64,000 bases of DNA from Bacteroidetes bacterium UBA1935 (GCA_002337045.1 DDFF01000015.1:124001-188000); one strand, 5' to 3'. Positions 49,851 to 58,805 are shown, counted from the stretch's first letter. Made by a program: numbers and translations. The notes: generated by a model from the letters alone, not told the origin.

Positions 49851-52115
49851 TTACTTAGCAAATTCTGCACGGATAACATTCAATGCACCACCAGCTTTGA
49901 ACCATTCAATCTGTTGAGCATTGTAAGTGTGGTTCAGCATGATTTCGTCAACGCTGCCATCACTGTGTTTCAGAATCATAGTCAGTGGTGTGCCTTCTTT
50001 GAAGTCAGTCAGACCCAGGATGTCGATGTTATCATCTTCCTGTATTTTATCGTAGTCTGCTTTGTCATTGAAAGTAAGCGCCAGCATACCTTGTTTCTTC
50101 AGGTTTGTTTCGTGGATACGAGCGAAGCTCTTAACAACGATAGCGCGTACACCCAGATGGCGTGGCTCCATAGCCGCGTGTTCGCGAGAGCTACCTTCAC
50201 CATAGTTTTCGTCACCTACCACTACGCTGCCAATGCTTTGTGCTTTGTATGCGCGTTGTACTGCAGGTACTTCACCATATTCGCCTGTCAGTTGGTTTTT
50301 AACCTTGTTAGTTTCGTTGTTGAAAGCATTAACGGCACCAATCAACATATTGTTAGAGATGTTGTCTAGGTGACCACGGAACTTCAACCACGGACCTGCC
50401 ATAGAGATGTGGTCAGTAGTACATTTGCCGAATGCTTTTATCAGCAGCTTCAGGTCATGCAGGTTAGTACCTTCCCAAGCAGAGAATGGTGCCAACAGTT
50501 GCAGACGAGCACTTTCTGGATTTACTTTTACTTCTACTTTGCTACCATCTTCAGCAGGTGCCTGGTAACCGGCATCTTCTACTGCAAAACCCTTAGCAGG
50601 CAGTTCGAAGCCTTTAGGTTCTGCTAACATTACTTCTTCACCTTTCTCGTTGATCAACTTATCTTTCAGTGGGTTGAAAGTCAGCTTACCTGCGATAGCG
50701 AATGCAGTAACTATTTCAGGAGATGCAACGAATGCGTGTGTAGATGCATAACCATCATTACGCTTAGCAAAGTTGCGGTTGAATGATGTAACGATTGTAT
50801 TCTTACGATTAGGATCGTCGATGTGGCGAGCCCACTGGCCTATACAAGGACCACAAGCGTTAGCCAATACTACACCACCCATTTTGTCGAAAGTTTTCAG
50901 GAAGCCATCACGTTCGATAGTGAAACGAACCATTTCAGAACCAGGTGTGATAGTGTATTCGCTCTTAGCTTTCAGGCCTTTCGCCATTGCATCTTCTGCA
51001 ATAGAAGCAGCACGAGAAATATCTTCGTAAGAAGAGTTGGTACAAGAGCCAATCAGTGCAACTTCTACATCTTCAGGCCAGCCGTTTTCTTTTGCTACTT
51101 CAGCCATTTTGCTGATAGGTGTAGCCAGATCCGGAGTGAAAGGACCGTTTACGTATGGTTCCAGTTCATCCAGGTTTATTTCAATCAGTTGATCGTAGTA
51201 TTTAGCAGGGTCTGCATATACTTCAGCATCCGGGCGCAGGTGTTCTTTAACGCCGTTTGCCAGTTCCGCTATATCAGCACGTGCAGTACCACGCAGGTAG
51301 TCAGCCATTTTCTCATCGTATGCAAACAGAGAGCATGTAGCGCCTATTTCAGCACCCATGTTACAGATAGTACCTTTCCCGGTAGCACTCAGGCTATCAG
51401 CACCATCGCCAAAGTATTCAACGATAGCACCAGTACCACCTTTTACAGTCAGGATGCCTGCTACTTTCAGGATGATGTCTTTCGCGCTAGTCCAGCCATT
51501 CATTTTGCCTGTCAGCTTTACACCTATCAGTTTAGGCATTTTCAGCTCCCAAGGCAGGCCTGCCATTACGTCTACCGCATCAGCACCACCAACACCTATA
51601 GCTATCATACCCAGACCACCTGCGTTTGGCGTGTGGCTGTCTGTACCAATCATCATACCGCCAGGGAAAGCATAGTTTTCCAATACTACCTGGTGGATGA
51701 TACCTGCACCGGCTTTCCAGAAACCGATACCGTATTTATCAGATATTGAAGAAAGGAAGTCATAAACTTCTTTGTTCACATCATTTGCAGTTGCAAGATC
51801 TTGTGTTGCACCTACTTTGGCTTGTATCAGGTGGTCGCAGTGTACAGAGCTAGGTACAGCTACTTTTGCACGTCCGCAAGTCATAAACTGTAACAGCGCC
51901 ATCTGTGCCGTTGCATCCTGCATCGCTACGCGATCCGGTGCAAAGTTTACATAGTCTTTACCACGCGTATACGCATGTGTTGCTTTCTCGTAAGAGTGTG
52001 CATACAATATTTTTTCTGCCAATGTAAGCGGACGACCCAACAGTGTGCGAGCTGCGGCTACTTTGCCGGGCAATTCGCTATACACACGCTGGATAAGATC
52101 AAGATCAAAAGCCAT
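49851..52115 (-). CDS. acn: Aconitate hydratase
   Basis: 754 aa, the size of the mitochondrial-type aconitase found in Bacteroidota. Isomerises citrate to isocitrate. The 4Fe-4S ligands are in IGSCTNSSYED and ANACGPCIGQWARH; other family blocks are AGAGIIHQVVLENYAFPGG, MIGTDSHTPNAGGLGMIAIG and NYGEGSSREHAAMEPRHLG. A variant -7 box (TAACTTCG, 52161-52168) lies 45 nt upstream. Shares the TCA cycle with fumC. Confidence 0.97.
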   Translation of the reverse strand: MAFDLDLIQRVYSELPGKVAAARTLLGRPLTLAEKILYAHSYEKATHAYTRGKDYVNFAPDRVAMQDATAQMALLQFMTCGRAKVAVPSSVHCDHLIQAKVGATQDLATANDVNKEVYDFLSSISDKYGIGFWKAGAGIIHQVVLENYAFPGGMMIGTDSHTPNAGGLGMIAIGVGGADAVDVMAGLPWELKMPKLIGVKLTGKMNGWTSAKDIILKVAGILTVKGGTGAIVEYFGDGADSLSATGKGTICNMGAEIGATCSLFAYDEKMADYLRGTARADIAELANGVKEHLRPDAEVYADPAKYYDQLIEINLDELEPYVNGPFTPDLATPISKMAEVAKENGWPEDVEVALIGSCTNSSYEDISRAASIAEDAMAKGLKAKSEYTITPGSEMVRFTIERDGFLKTFDKMGGVVLANACGPCIGQWARHIDDPNRKNTIVTSFNRNFAKRNDGYASTHAFVASPEIVTAFAIAGKLTFNPLKDKLINEKGEEVMLAEPKGFELPAKGFAVEDAGYQAPAEDGSKVEVKVNPESARLQLLAPFSAWEGTNLHDLKLLIKAFGKCTTDHISMAGPWLKFRGHLDNISNNMLIGAVNAFNNETNKVKNQLTGEYGEVPAVQRAYKAQSIGSVVVGDENYGEGSSREHAAMEPRHLGVRAIVVKSFARIHETNLKKQGMLALTFNDKADYDKIQEDDNIDILGLTDFKEGTPLTMILKHSDGSVDEIMLNHTYNAQQIEWFKAGGALNVIRAEFAK

Positions 52116-52160
52116 TGCTTAAAATATATTTTTGAATTGTTAGAGGTTAAAAAGACGTCG

Positions 52161-52168
52161 CGAAGTTA
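52161..52168 (-). promoter_or_regulatory. Probable -7 box of the aconitase gene, TTCG variant
   Basis: TAACTTCG on the minus strand; one mismatch; about 45 nt before the ATG. Confidence 0.4.
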
Positions 52169-52327
52169 CCGAAAATGACACATAATAGAAAGTGAAAAAT
52201 ATAACAGCTTTGCTAAATGAATATATATAATGAATTTTCATTAATCGGGCAGTAGGTACGTTTCATGGAAATATATTTGTATTTTTACTGTATATAGAGG
52301 CAGGAGTTAGTTTTATAGCATCAGGGT

Positions 52328-52849
52328 ATGAAAAAAATAGCATCAATTCTCGCATTATGCCTGCTTTCGGTAGGGGTGATGGCGCAAACTGCAAAAAATA
52401 AGAAACAGGTAGCAAAGCCTGCAGGTAAAACTGCGGCCAAGAAACCTGCAGTAAAATCAGACAGCGTATCGTTAGCCTCACTTGGCCCTTGGGAAGAAGG
52501 GAAGTGCTTTCCGCTCAATTCAGACAAAGAATACCACCTCTACGATTTTGTAATTAATCTGGATGATATCAGGGTTGTCAAGCGTTACAAGCCATTTTTT
52601 GATAAGTACCATTACACCTTCAGCGGCTATGTATGGGAAGCGCTAATAAGGGATATGCTTGCAGATGCGGACAAAGACCTGAGTGCAAATATTGCATTAC
52701 GCAGCGAGAATAATACCGTTATGGTAAATGTGTTGAAGTATCAGAATATCAATAAGTTTCCTGAATACATGTGTGGCATATTCTCTAATCTCAACAAATT
52801 CAGCAGCTATTTGCAAAAAGCTGACAGGAGCAAAATCCCTAATTATTAG
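52328..52849 (+). CDS. Small exported protein of unknown function
   Basis: 173 aa. Signal peptide KKIASILALCLLSVGVMA, cut before QTAKN, then a Lys/Ala-rich linker (KKQVAKPAGKTAAKKPAVKS) and a compact C-terminal domain (YHLYDFVINLDDIRVVKRYK, then SSYLQKADRSKIPNY). I know no homologous family. It precedes the histidine kinase gene by 84 bp, but the kinase has its own operator-bearing promoter, so it need not be in the same transcript. Confidence 0.7.
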   Translation: MKKIASILALCLLSVGVMAQTAKNKKQVAKPAGKTAAKKPAVKSDSVSLASLGPWEEGKCFPLNSDKEYHLYDFVINLDDIRVVKRYKPFFDKYHYTFSGYVWEALIRDMLADADKDLSANIALRSENNTVMVNVLKYQNINKFPEYMCGIFSNLNKFSSYLQKADRSKIPNY

Positions 52850-52863
52850 CACTGCATTTTACG

Positions 52864-52892
52864 TTCATGAATTGAAAACGGCGGTTCGTGAA
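52864..52892 (+). promoter_or_regulatory. Predicted LytTR operator before the histidine kinase gene
   Basis: TTCATGAA (52864-52871), 13-bp spacer, TTCGTGAA (52885-52892). The two half-sites are 21 bp apart start to start, two helical turns. The operator ends exactly 30 bp before the -7 box. The identical arrangement recurs at 56648-56676. Confidence 0.68.
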
Positions 52893-52922
52893 GAATAGCT
52901 ATTAAGAAACAGGGCAAACCTG

Positions 52923-52930
52923 TACCTTGT
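52923..52930 (+). promoter_or_regulatory. -7 promoter box of the histidine kinase gene
   Basis: TACCTTGT, an imperfect TAnnTTTG, 3 nt before the ATG. No TTTG -33 box is seen; spacing to the operator is the same as at 56707, which supports it. Confidence 0.5.
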
Positions 52931-52933
52931 TGT

Positions 52934-55858
52934 ATGTTTTTCCGGCAATGGATACTGTTTTCATTGTTATGCTTTTGCATTGTGGCAAGAGCACAGCATC
53001 CGTATTTCTACCAGCCCAAAGAAACCGAAAATATCATTGGCAGCGAAGTTTACAGCATCCGTCAGGATAAGGCAGGTTATATCTGGGTGGCAGGTAATGA
53101 AGGCGTATTTCGCTACGATGGCAAGCAGGTAAAACAATATACTTGTGCAGGACAGAATGGTAAGAGTATATCTGACTTGAAGGAAGATGCGCAGGGGCGT
53201 ATGTGGTGTAAAAACTTTAACGGGCAGATATTTTATATAACAGGTGACTCGTTGAAGATTGCTGTCGATGTATCTAAAGAATATCCTACGTTTCCAGAAA
53301 ACGCCATTGGCGATAACGGTGTTTATTATACAATAGTAGGGGGTATAGCACATTATAACATTACTACAGGTAAGATAAAACGCTGGTATTATCCCGATAA
53401 TAAAAAGAACGCCCTGGCATCTAATATGCTATATGCACGTGATGGTAGCATTTACGTGTCAGTAATAGGTTATGGTGTTAGTCGTTTATCAAACGGAAAG
53501 TTTACAAAGATTGAGAAAACAAATGCGTCGGCATTAATGCCACGCGTAGCGCCCAATAGAAATTTCATTTTTTACTTCGGCAACAGGTTAATCATGTTCA
53601 CCGAAGTAAACCCTGAGAGGCAGTATTATCTGTCCGAAATCAGAAATGATTCACTCATCGTACTGAAACAAATCCCTACTGTATTGGCAGGCAGCCGCAT
53701 ATTTACGGTTAGTGCAGTTGGTGATGCTATATGGCTATGCACACAAGAAGGTGCTGTTTGTGTAGATGCCGATTTGAATGTGAAGTACAAAGGGTTGCGC
53801 TTTTTTAAAGAGGCTGATATATCAAATGTGATGCGCGATAGTGAAAACAATTACTGGTTTACATCGCTGGATAATGGTATGTATATAGTGCCTAATATCG
53901 ATATCTGGTTGTATAATCAGTTGTCGGCAGGTATATCGTCAGACAATATTACATCGATGTATATCAACAGACGAAAAGATATTTTGCTTGGCTACTTCAA
54001 TGGTGTGGTAGATATGCTGCGGGATGGTAAAGTGTCACATCCCGTAAGGCCAAGTCAGGCAGTATCTATGGTACGTAAAATAATAGTTGATACTGCCGAA
54101 ACTAAATACATCATTGCACAGGGTATTACATCTTACTACGAAGCGGATAAGGGGCGCACATCTGAAATAGAGCGAAGTGGATTCAGGGATATATGTTTTG
54201 CCGATAACGGTAAAGCGTTATTTGCATCTATACAGAATGCTGGTTGGATGCGGCTACGAGGTAATGTCATAGATAGTATACATTTCCTCAAACTCAAAGC
54301 GGCCCGCTATGTGGCGTATACATCAGCAGATATGTTGAAGTGGGTAGGTTATTCAGATGGTACATACTATTATGATGCGCTGAACAGGGAAAAAGAACTA
54401 CTCTACAACGGCCAGAAAGTATTTGCCACGGCTATGAAAACAGACAGCCGCGGACACTTATGGATAGGTACAGTTGCCAGTGGCCTGATGCGTGTTAATA
54501 ATGCACGTATCATAAGCAATATATCGGGCGCAGATAAGCTGAATGGTAATAACGTGCGTGCTATATTCTGTAAAGATTCGCTGGTATGGGTGGCTACAGA
54601 GAAAGGCTTTAATATCATTAATACTAACACTGATAATGTTAGCTATATAGACTGGCACGATGGGTTGCCCAATGCAGAAATAAGGCAGATATACGTAGCT
54701 GATAATACGGTGTATCTCGCAACCAATAAAGGCCTGATTACTTTCCCTGCAAATGTTCGAACTGTTAACAGTATAAAGCCTCATATATACCTGAAGCGTA
54801 TGTTGGTGAATGATGAAGAGGTGACGATAAGTACACACATCAACCTGTCGCACGATCAGAATAAACTGATTATCTATTTCGGTACTCAGGGCTTTACGCA
54901 CAAACATCAGTATTCGTACAGCTATAAAATGCAAGGTCTGGATACCGTATGGACAGAGAGTGGTTATAATACAGATTATGCCAGGTTTACTTCATTACCT
55001 CCCGGCGATTATACATTTATGGTAAGGGCGTATAATGAAGACGGAGGGTTGTCTGTAAATACTGCATCTGTTCAAATACATATAGCAAAGCCTTTCTGGT
55101 TGCAATGGTGGTTTTTCGTAGTTGTTGGGCTTGGGTTGGTACTGCTGGTATCAGGTATTTTCTTTTTACGCATCCGTACTATCAACAAGCGAAATCAGTT
55201 GGAGCAAGGTATTCGCTCATCCCAACTTGCAGCACTGAAGGCGCAGATGAATCCGCATTTTGTTTACAATGCATTAAACTCTATCCAAGACCTCGTTTTG
55301 CAAAACGATATTCGCAGTGCCAATGTATACTTCAGCAAGTTCAGCACACTGATGCGCAAAGTGTTGGACGCTTCAGGGAAAGATAAACTACCACTACAGG
55401 AAGAGCTTGAGATGCTGGAGCTGTATCTGGAACTGGAGAAGTTGCGTTTCGGCAAGCAGTTTGAATATGCATTAACAGTAATTGGCGTGGCAGATAAAGA
55501 AGAGTTGGCCATACCAGCCATGATCATTCAGCCGTTCGTAGAAAATGCATTGAAACACGGATTGCTGCATAAAGATGGGGAGAAGAAATTATCAATACAG
55601 TTCGAGCTGCAACATAGCCAGAAGCAACTTGTTTGTACTATTACAGATAATGGGGTTGGCCGTAAACGTGCGGACGAAATAAATACCAGAAAGGTAAAGA
55701 CACATAAGAGCTTTGCGGTTAATGCTACACAAAAGCGATTGGAATTATTAAATAAATACTATCAGGGTAAGATAGGATTGCAAACAATAGATTTAGGAAC
55801 AGATGAGCAACCCACAGGTACAATGGTGGTGCTGCATCTTCCGGTAGAGTACATATAG
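52934..55858 (+). CDS. Two-component-regulator-propeller sensor histidine kinase (LytS/YehU-type kinase domain)
   Basis: 974 aa. N-terminal signal/anchor, then a periplasmic beta-propeller of two-component-regulator-propeller repeats (residues ~30-630, e.g. SIRQDKAGYIWVAGNEGVF, TDSRGHLWIGTVASGLM). Next come a Y_Y_Y domain (~633-709, LDTVWTESGYNTDYARFTSL), one membrane span (~722-745) and the His-kinase domain with MNPHFVYNALNSIQD (phospho-acceptor His about 775). An HATPase domain follows (QPFVENALKHGLL, TDNGVGRK). Six bp before the LytTR regulator gene, hence one operon. Ligand unknown; the propeller suggests a polymer or cell-surface signal. Confidence 0.95.
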   Translation: MFFRQWILFSLLCFCIVARAQHPYFYQPKETENIIGSEVYSIRQDKAGYIWVAGNEGVFRYDGKQVKQYTCAGQNGKSISDLKEDAQGRMWCKNFNGQIFYITGDSLKIAVDVSKEYPTFPENAIGDNGVYYTIVGGIAHYNITTGKIKRWYYPDNKKNALASNMLYARDGSIYVSVIGYGVSRLSNGKFTKIEKTNASALMPRVAPNRNFIFYFGNRLIMFTEVNPERQYYLSEIRNDSLIVLKQIPTVLAGSRIFTVSAVGDAIWLCTQEGAVCVDADLNVKYKGLRFFKEADISNVMRDSENNYWFTSLDNGMYIVPNIDIWLYNQLSAGISSDNITSMYINRRKDILLGYFNGVVDMLRDGKVSHPVRPSQAVSMVRKIIVDTAETKYIIAQGITSYYEADKGRTSEIERSGFRDICFADNGKALFASIQNAGWMRLRGNVIDSIHFLKLKAARYVAYTSADMLKWVGYSDGTYYYDALNREKELLYNGQKVFATAMKTDSRGHLWIGTVASGLMRVNNARIISNISGADKLNGNNVRAIFCKDSLVWVATEKGFNIINTNTDNVSYIDWHDGLPNAEIRQIYVADNTVYLATNKGLITFPANVRTVNSIKPHIYLKRMLVNDEEVTISTHINLSHDQNKLIIYFGTQGFTHKHQYSYSYKMQGLDTVWTESGYNTDYARFTSLPPGDYTFMVRAYNEDGGLSVNTASVQIHIAKPFWLQWWFFVVVGLGLVLLVSGIFFLRIRTINKRNQLEQGIRSSQLAALKAQMNPHFVYNALNSIQDLVLQNDIRSANVYFSKFSTLMRKVLDASGKDKLPLQEELEMLELYLELEKLRFGKQFEYALTVIGVADKEELAIPAMIIQPFVENALKHGLLHKDGEKKLSIQFELQHSQKQLVCTITDNGVGRKRADEINTRKVKTHKSFAVNATQKRLELLNKYYQGKIGLQTIDLGTDEQPTGTMVVLHLPVEYI

Positions 55859-55864
55859 CATAAA

Positions 55865-56626
55865 ATGGAAAAGATAAGAACCATCATTATTGACGATGAA
55901 GAGCCTGCAAGAAGGGCGCTGAAAAATATACTATCACAGTATTGCCCCAATGTAGAGTATCTGGGTGAGGCATCTAATATCCCCGATGGGGTCAAGCTGA
56001 TTCACAAAACAACACCGCAACTGGTATTGCTGGATATTGAAATGCCTGGCTATAATGGTTTTGAATTGCTCGATTTCATCAAAGATGTATGTTTTGAAAT
56101 CATTTTCATTACAGCCTACAGCGAATATGCACTGAAAGCATTTGAAGTATCGGCCATAGACTATTTACTGAAGCCTGTAAACATAGACCAGCTGAATGCC
56201 GCGCTTGAAAAACTGAACAACAAACTGCATGCCGCAAATATGCAGAAACGTGTAGAGTTGTTTAAAGAGAATAATACAGCCAATGAGTTTACCCGTATTG
56301 CATTGCCTGTATCAGATGGCTTGCTGTTTGTAGAGGTGCTGGACATTATACTGCTAGAGGCAGATGGAGCATACACACATGTGTGGCTGCGCAATGGTTC
56401 TAAGATACTGGTAAGCAAGAAGCTGAAGTTTTTTGAAGATGTGCTGAATGCACGTAAACATTTCTATCGCCCGCACAGGTCTTATATGGTCAACTTCAAC
56501 TTTGTAACCAAATACAACAAAGGTGAGAGCATGCTGGTGATGGATAATAAAATAGTCGTGCCTGTATCTAAAGAAAAGAAGAGCGAACTGGAAGATGTGC
56601 TGAAAGAAGTAAGGGTGGGGCAATAG
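55865..56626 (+). CDS. LytTR-family DNA-binding response regulator
   Basis: 253 aa. Receiver domain 1-120 with acidic pocket IIIDDEEPARRAL, phospho-acceptor Asp57 in LVLLDIEMPGYNG and Lys103 in YLLKPVN. The LytTR DNA-binding domain spans ~145-250 (DGLLFVEVLDIILLEADGAY, RPHRSYMVNFNFVTKY). LytTR proteins bind paired direct repeats in one face of the helix, which fits the two 21-bp-spaced box pairs found before the kinase gene and before the next gene. Confidence 0.96.
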   Translation: MEKIRTIIIDDEEPARRALKNILSQYCPNVEYLGEASNIPDGVKLIHKTTPQLVLLDIEMPGYNGFELLDFIKDVCFEIIFITAYSEYALKAFEVSAIDYLLKPVNIDQLNAALEKLNNKLHAANMQKRVELFKENNTANEFTRIALPVSDGLLFVEVLDIILLEADGAYTHVWLRNGSKILVSKKLKFFEDVLNARKHFYRPHRSYMVNFNFVTKYNKGESMLVMDNKIVVPVSKEKKSELEDVLKEVRVGQ

Positions 56627-56647
56627 CTTCATGTTGATATTGAGACA

Positions 56648-56676
56648 TTCATGAATTCATAATCACCATTCGTGAA
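56648..56676 (+). promoter_or_regulatory. Predicted LytTR operator before the secreted-protein gene
   Basis: TTCATGAA (56648-56655), 13-bp spacer, TTCGTGAA (56669-56676), ending 30 bp before the -7 box. Same boxes, spacer and distance as the copy before the kinase gene. Confidence 0.7.
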
Positions 56677-56695
56677 TTAAGCCAATGAAACGGGA

Positions 56696-56731
56696 CGTGT
56701 TGATAATAGTTTTGACTTATCAATCAACACG
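56696..56731. promoter_or_regulatory. Inverted repeat straddling the -7 box of the secreted-protein gene
   Basis: CGTGTTGAT (56696-56704) and ATCAACACG (56723-56731) are perfect 9-bp arms 18 bp apart, one on each side of the -7 box and ending just before the ATG at 56734. It could be a second operator or an mRNA 5' hairpin component. Confidence 0.5.
56707..56714 (+). promoter_or_regulatory. -7 promoter box of the secreted-protein gene
   Basis: TAGTTTTG matches TAnnTTTG. No -33 TTTG at the right distance, consistent with activator dependence. Leader about 14 nt. Confidence 0.6.
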
Positions 56732-56733
56732 TT

Positions 56734-57663
56734 ATGAAACAAATTACACTGCTGCTGCTTGCAGCTACTATGACAACTACCTCTTATGCACAAGCTGATA
56801 AGCATAAAGGTGAAGTGGTATTCTTCAACAAGAAAATAGATTATCACAACCCATCAGGCGATAATGAATCCAATTATCTGCAAGAGTACACACTTGGCGA
56901 ACCACTGTATTTCCGCGCCTATTTTTCGCAACAACTGAAAGATGTTTGTGCAGATTGCAACTATTACGATGTTCGCTTTTCTGCAAATGGGGTTACGTAT
57001 ACCAGCGAACAGTTTCGTGGCGAGAACATGAAAGTATATAGCTATAGCAGTGCTGCCGGTGCAGGTTACTACGTAGGTGGCGGTGCTGCGGGTGTACCAC
57101 TCATCAGCGACCGTGGTTGGTACTACGAACAGTACGACCTTGTAGAAGATGCATTCCGCATGTTCCTGAACAAACTGGGTAAGACTGTAAAAATTGGTGC
57201 TACCATACCGGTGAAAATTGAAGTGCTGAGTGCCAAAGAAACAAAAGTAGCAAGCAGTGGTACTGTGTTAGCTACAGGTACCATTAATGTAAAAGTTACA
57301 GATAAGGTAAAAGACCTGAGCAATTTTGTAACTCGCGCATCTGCAGCTACTACAAACGCTGAAATAGAAAAAGCAATCGGCGACAGGTTTAAAGCTTCTT
57401 TGGAAAACGAACCTGAGCTGAAAGTAGATAAAGTTGTAAAGACTATACTGGTAAGTACAGAAAATGTAAAACGTAATTCGCTGACAGGCTATCCTGAAAG
57501 TAAAAACATAGATGCGTCAGTTATTTACAAGCGTTTCGACGGTAGCTATTGGGTATGCAAAACAACCTATGTATTTGAATACGATGGCACAGCCTACGCT
57601 AAAATTCCTCGCTTTGGTAAGCTCGCATTTCAGGCGCCTGTAGTTGCCTGTGGTGTAGAATAA
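56734..57663 (+). CDS. Secreted protein, predicted LytTR regulon target
   Basis: 309 aa. Signal peptide KQITLLLLAATMTTTSYA, cut before QADKH. The rest is beta-rich with Tyr/Gly-rich stretches (VYSYSSAAGAGYYVGGGAAG) and two cysteines in VCADCNYYDV plus WVCKTTY and VVACGVE. No recognised domain and no sorting signal. The upstream operator shared with the kinase gene suggests it is a direct output of this two-component system. A hairpin terminator follows. Confidence 0.8.
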   Translation: MKQITLLLLAATMTTTSYAQADKHKGEVVFFNKKIDYHNPSGDNESNYLQEYTLGEPLYFRAYFSQQLKDVCADCNYYDVRFSANGVTYTSEQFRGENMKVYSYSSAAGAGYYVGGGAAGVPLISDRGWYYEQYDLVEDAFRMFLNKLGKTVKIGATIPVKIEVLSAKETKVASSGTVLATGTINVKVTDKVKDLSNFVTRASAATTNAEIEKAIGDRFKASLENEPELKVDKVVKTILVSTENVKRNSLTGYPESKNIDASVIYKRFDGSYWVCKTTYVFEYDGTAYAKIPRFGKLAFQAPVVACGVE

Positions 57664-57679
57664 TATTCCCTGTTCATCA

Positions 57680-57717
57680 TAGGGTGCTATAAGTATGGTC
57701 ACTTATGCACCCTTGTT
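57680..57717 (+). terminator. Terminator of the predicted LytTR target gene
   Basis: AGGGTGC..ATAAG / CTTAT.GCACCCT stem, then TTGTTTTT. Confidence 0.75.
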
Positions 57718-57752
57718 TTTAACCCTTGTAAAATTTATCAAAACACAACAAT

Positions 57753-58730
57753 ATGAAGAAGGTTCTACTTTCAATGGCAGTATTGCTTGGTCTTGCATCT
57801 GCTACACATGCACAAACATTATCAGATAGCCTCAAAGGTTGCTTCGCATTCAACGGTGCAGACAGCTTTAAAGATGGAGCATCTACAGGTATACTGGTTA
57901 GCTACAATGGCAGCCACAGCCGCACATCAGACCGCTTCAGCGGAAATAACGCGATGGCATTTACAGGTATAGGTTATCTATCTGCCGGCAATGCTGCAAA
58001 GTTTAGTGTAATGGATGGGCTTACGATATCTGCATGGATATATATAGGTCCGCTACTGACTGGCGAGGGGGCTATTGTTTCTAAATGGGACAATAACGTA
58101 GGGGATGAATATTTGTTTGGCGTGTATAGCAATAACAAACTGGCGTTGGCTATACAAGGTAAAACCTATGAGTCTACAATGCTAGGTCGCACAGTGCTGG
58201 CAGATACTACATGGTATCACGTAGCTATGACATGGGCAAAAGGTGGAGTGACAGGTATATATGTGAATGGTGTATTGGATACAGGTTCTATCCTTGTTGA
58301 TTCTCTGGTAAACACTACAACACCTTATCATATTGGTGGTCAGGGTTCAGGCTTAAGCAGGTATTTCCAAGGTAAGATAGATGATGTGCGTATGTATAAC
58401 AGAGCACTGTCAGGTACAGAAATTAGCACACTTTATGCAAACGACTCTGCATGTGGACTGAAATATACACCACCACCTACAGGTGTGCAAAATGTAAGCA
58501 CGGCACAAGGAATGAAAGTGTTCCCTAATCCCGCAACTGATGCAATAACAATAGCCGTTGCAAACAAGGCCAATGTATTGGTGTGCGATGTAAATGGCAG
58601 GGTAGTATATAGTGCTGCAATAGATAAAAAAGGAACAATAGATATTTCGGGTTACTCGAAAGGTATCTATATCATCAGGGCTACAGATGGTGATGGTAAC
58701 AGATACGTTTCAAGGTTTATTAAAGAGTAA
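57753..58730 (+). CDS. LamG-domain surface protein with T9SS sorting domain
   Basis: 325 aa. Signal peptide (KVLLSMAVLLGLASATHA), a LamG/concanavalin-like domain from about residue 30 to 230 (SVMDGLTISAWIYIGPLLTG, then KIDDVRMYNRALSGTEISTL), and a C-terminal T9SS type A domain (VFPNPATDAITIAVANKANV ... YSKGIYIIRATDGDG). Exported by T9SS to the cell surface, where a LamG fold typically binds glycans. No LytTR operator is seen before it, and a terminator separates it from the preceding gene. Confidence 0.9.
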   Translation: MKKVLLSMAVLLGLASATHAQTLSDSLKGCFAFNGADSFKDGASTGILVSYNGSHSRTSDRFSGNNAMAFTGIGYLSAGNAAKFSVMDGLTISAWIYIGPLLTGEGAIVSKWDNNVGDEYLFGVYSNNKLALAIQGKTYESTMLGRTVLADTTWYHVAMTWAKGGVTGIYVNGVLDTGSILVDSLVNTTTPYHIGGQGSGLSRYFQGKIDDVRMYNRALSGTEISTLYANDSACGLKYTPPPTGVQNVSTAQGMKVFPNPATDAITIAVANKANVLVCDVNGRVVYSAAIDKKGTIDISGYSKGIYIIRATDGDGNRYVSRFIKE

Positions 58731-58752
58731 CCACTCTTTCACTAGTCAACTA

Positions 58753-58782
58753 AAAAGCCCCTGAATATTCAGGGGCTTTTGT
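58753..58782. terminator. Bidirectional terminator, LamG gene and glutamate dehydrogenase
   Basis: AAAAGCCCCTGAAT / ATTCAGGGGCTTTT, 28-bp perfect palindrome with TTT tail. Confidence 0.88.
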
Positions 58783-58805
58783 TTATAATATAGTATTGTT
58801 ATCTA

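Noticed and set aside
50823..51749. 308-codon open frame opposite the aconitase gene
   Set aside because: Antisense to a highly conserved enzyme; protein composition is not plausible.
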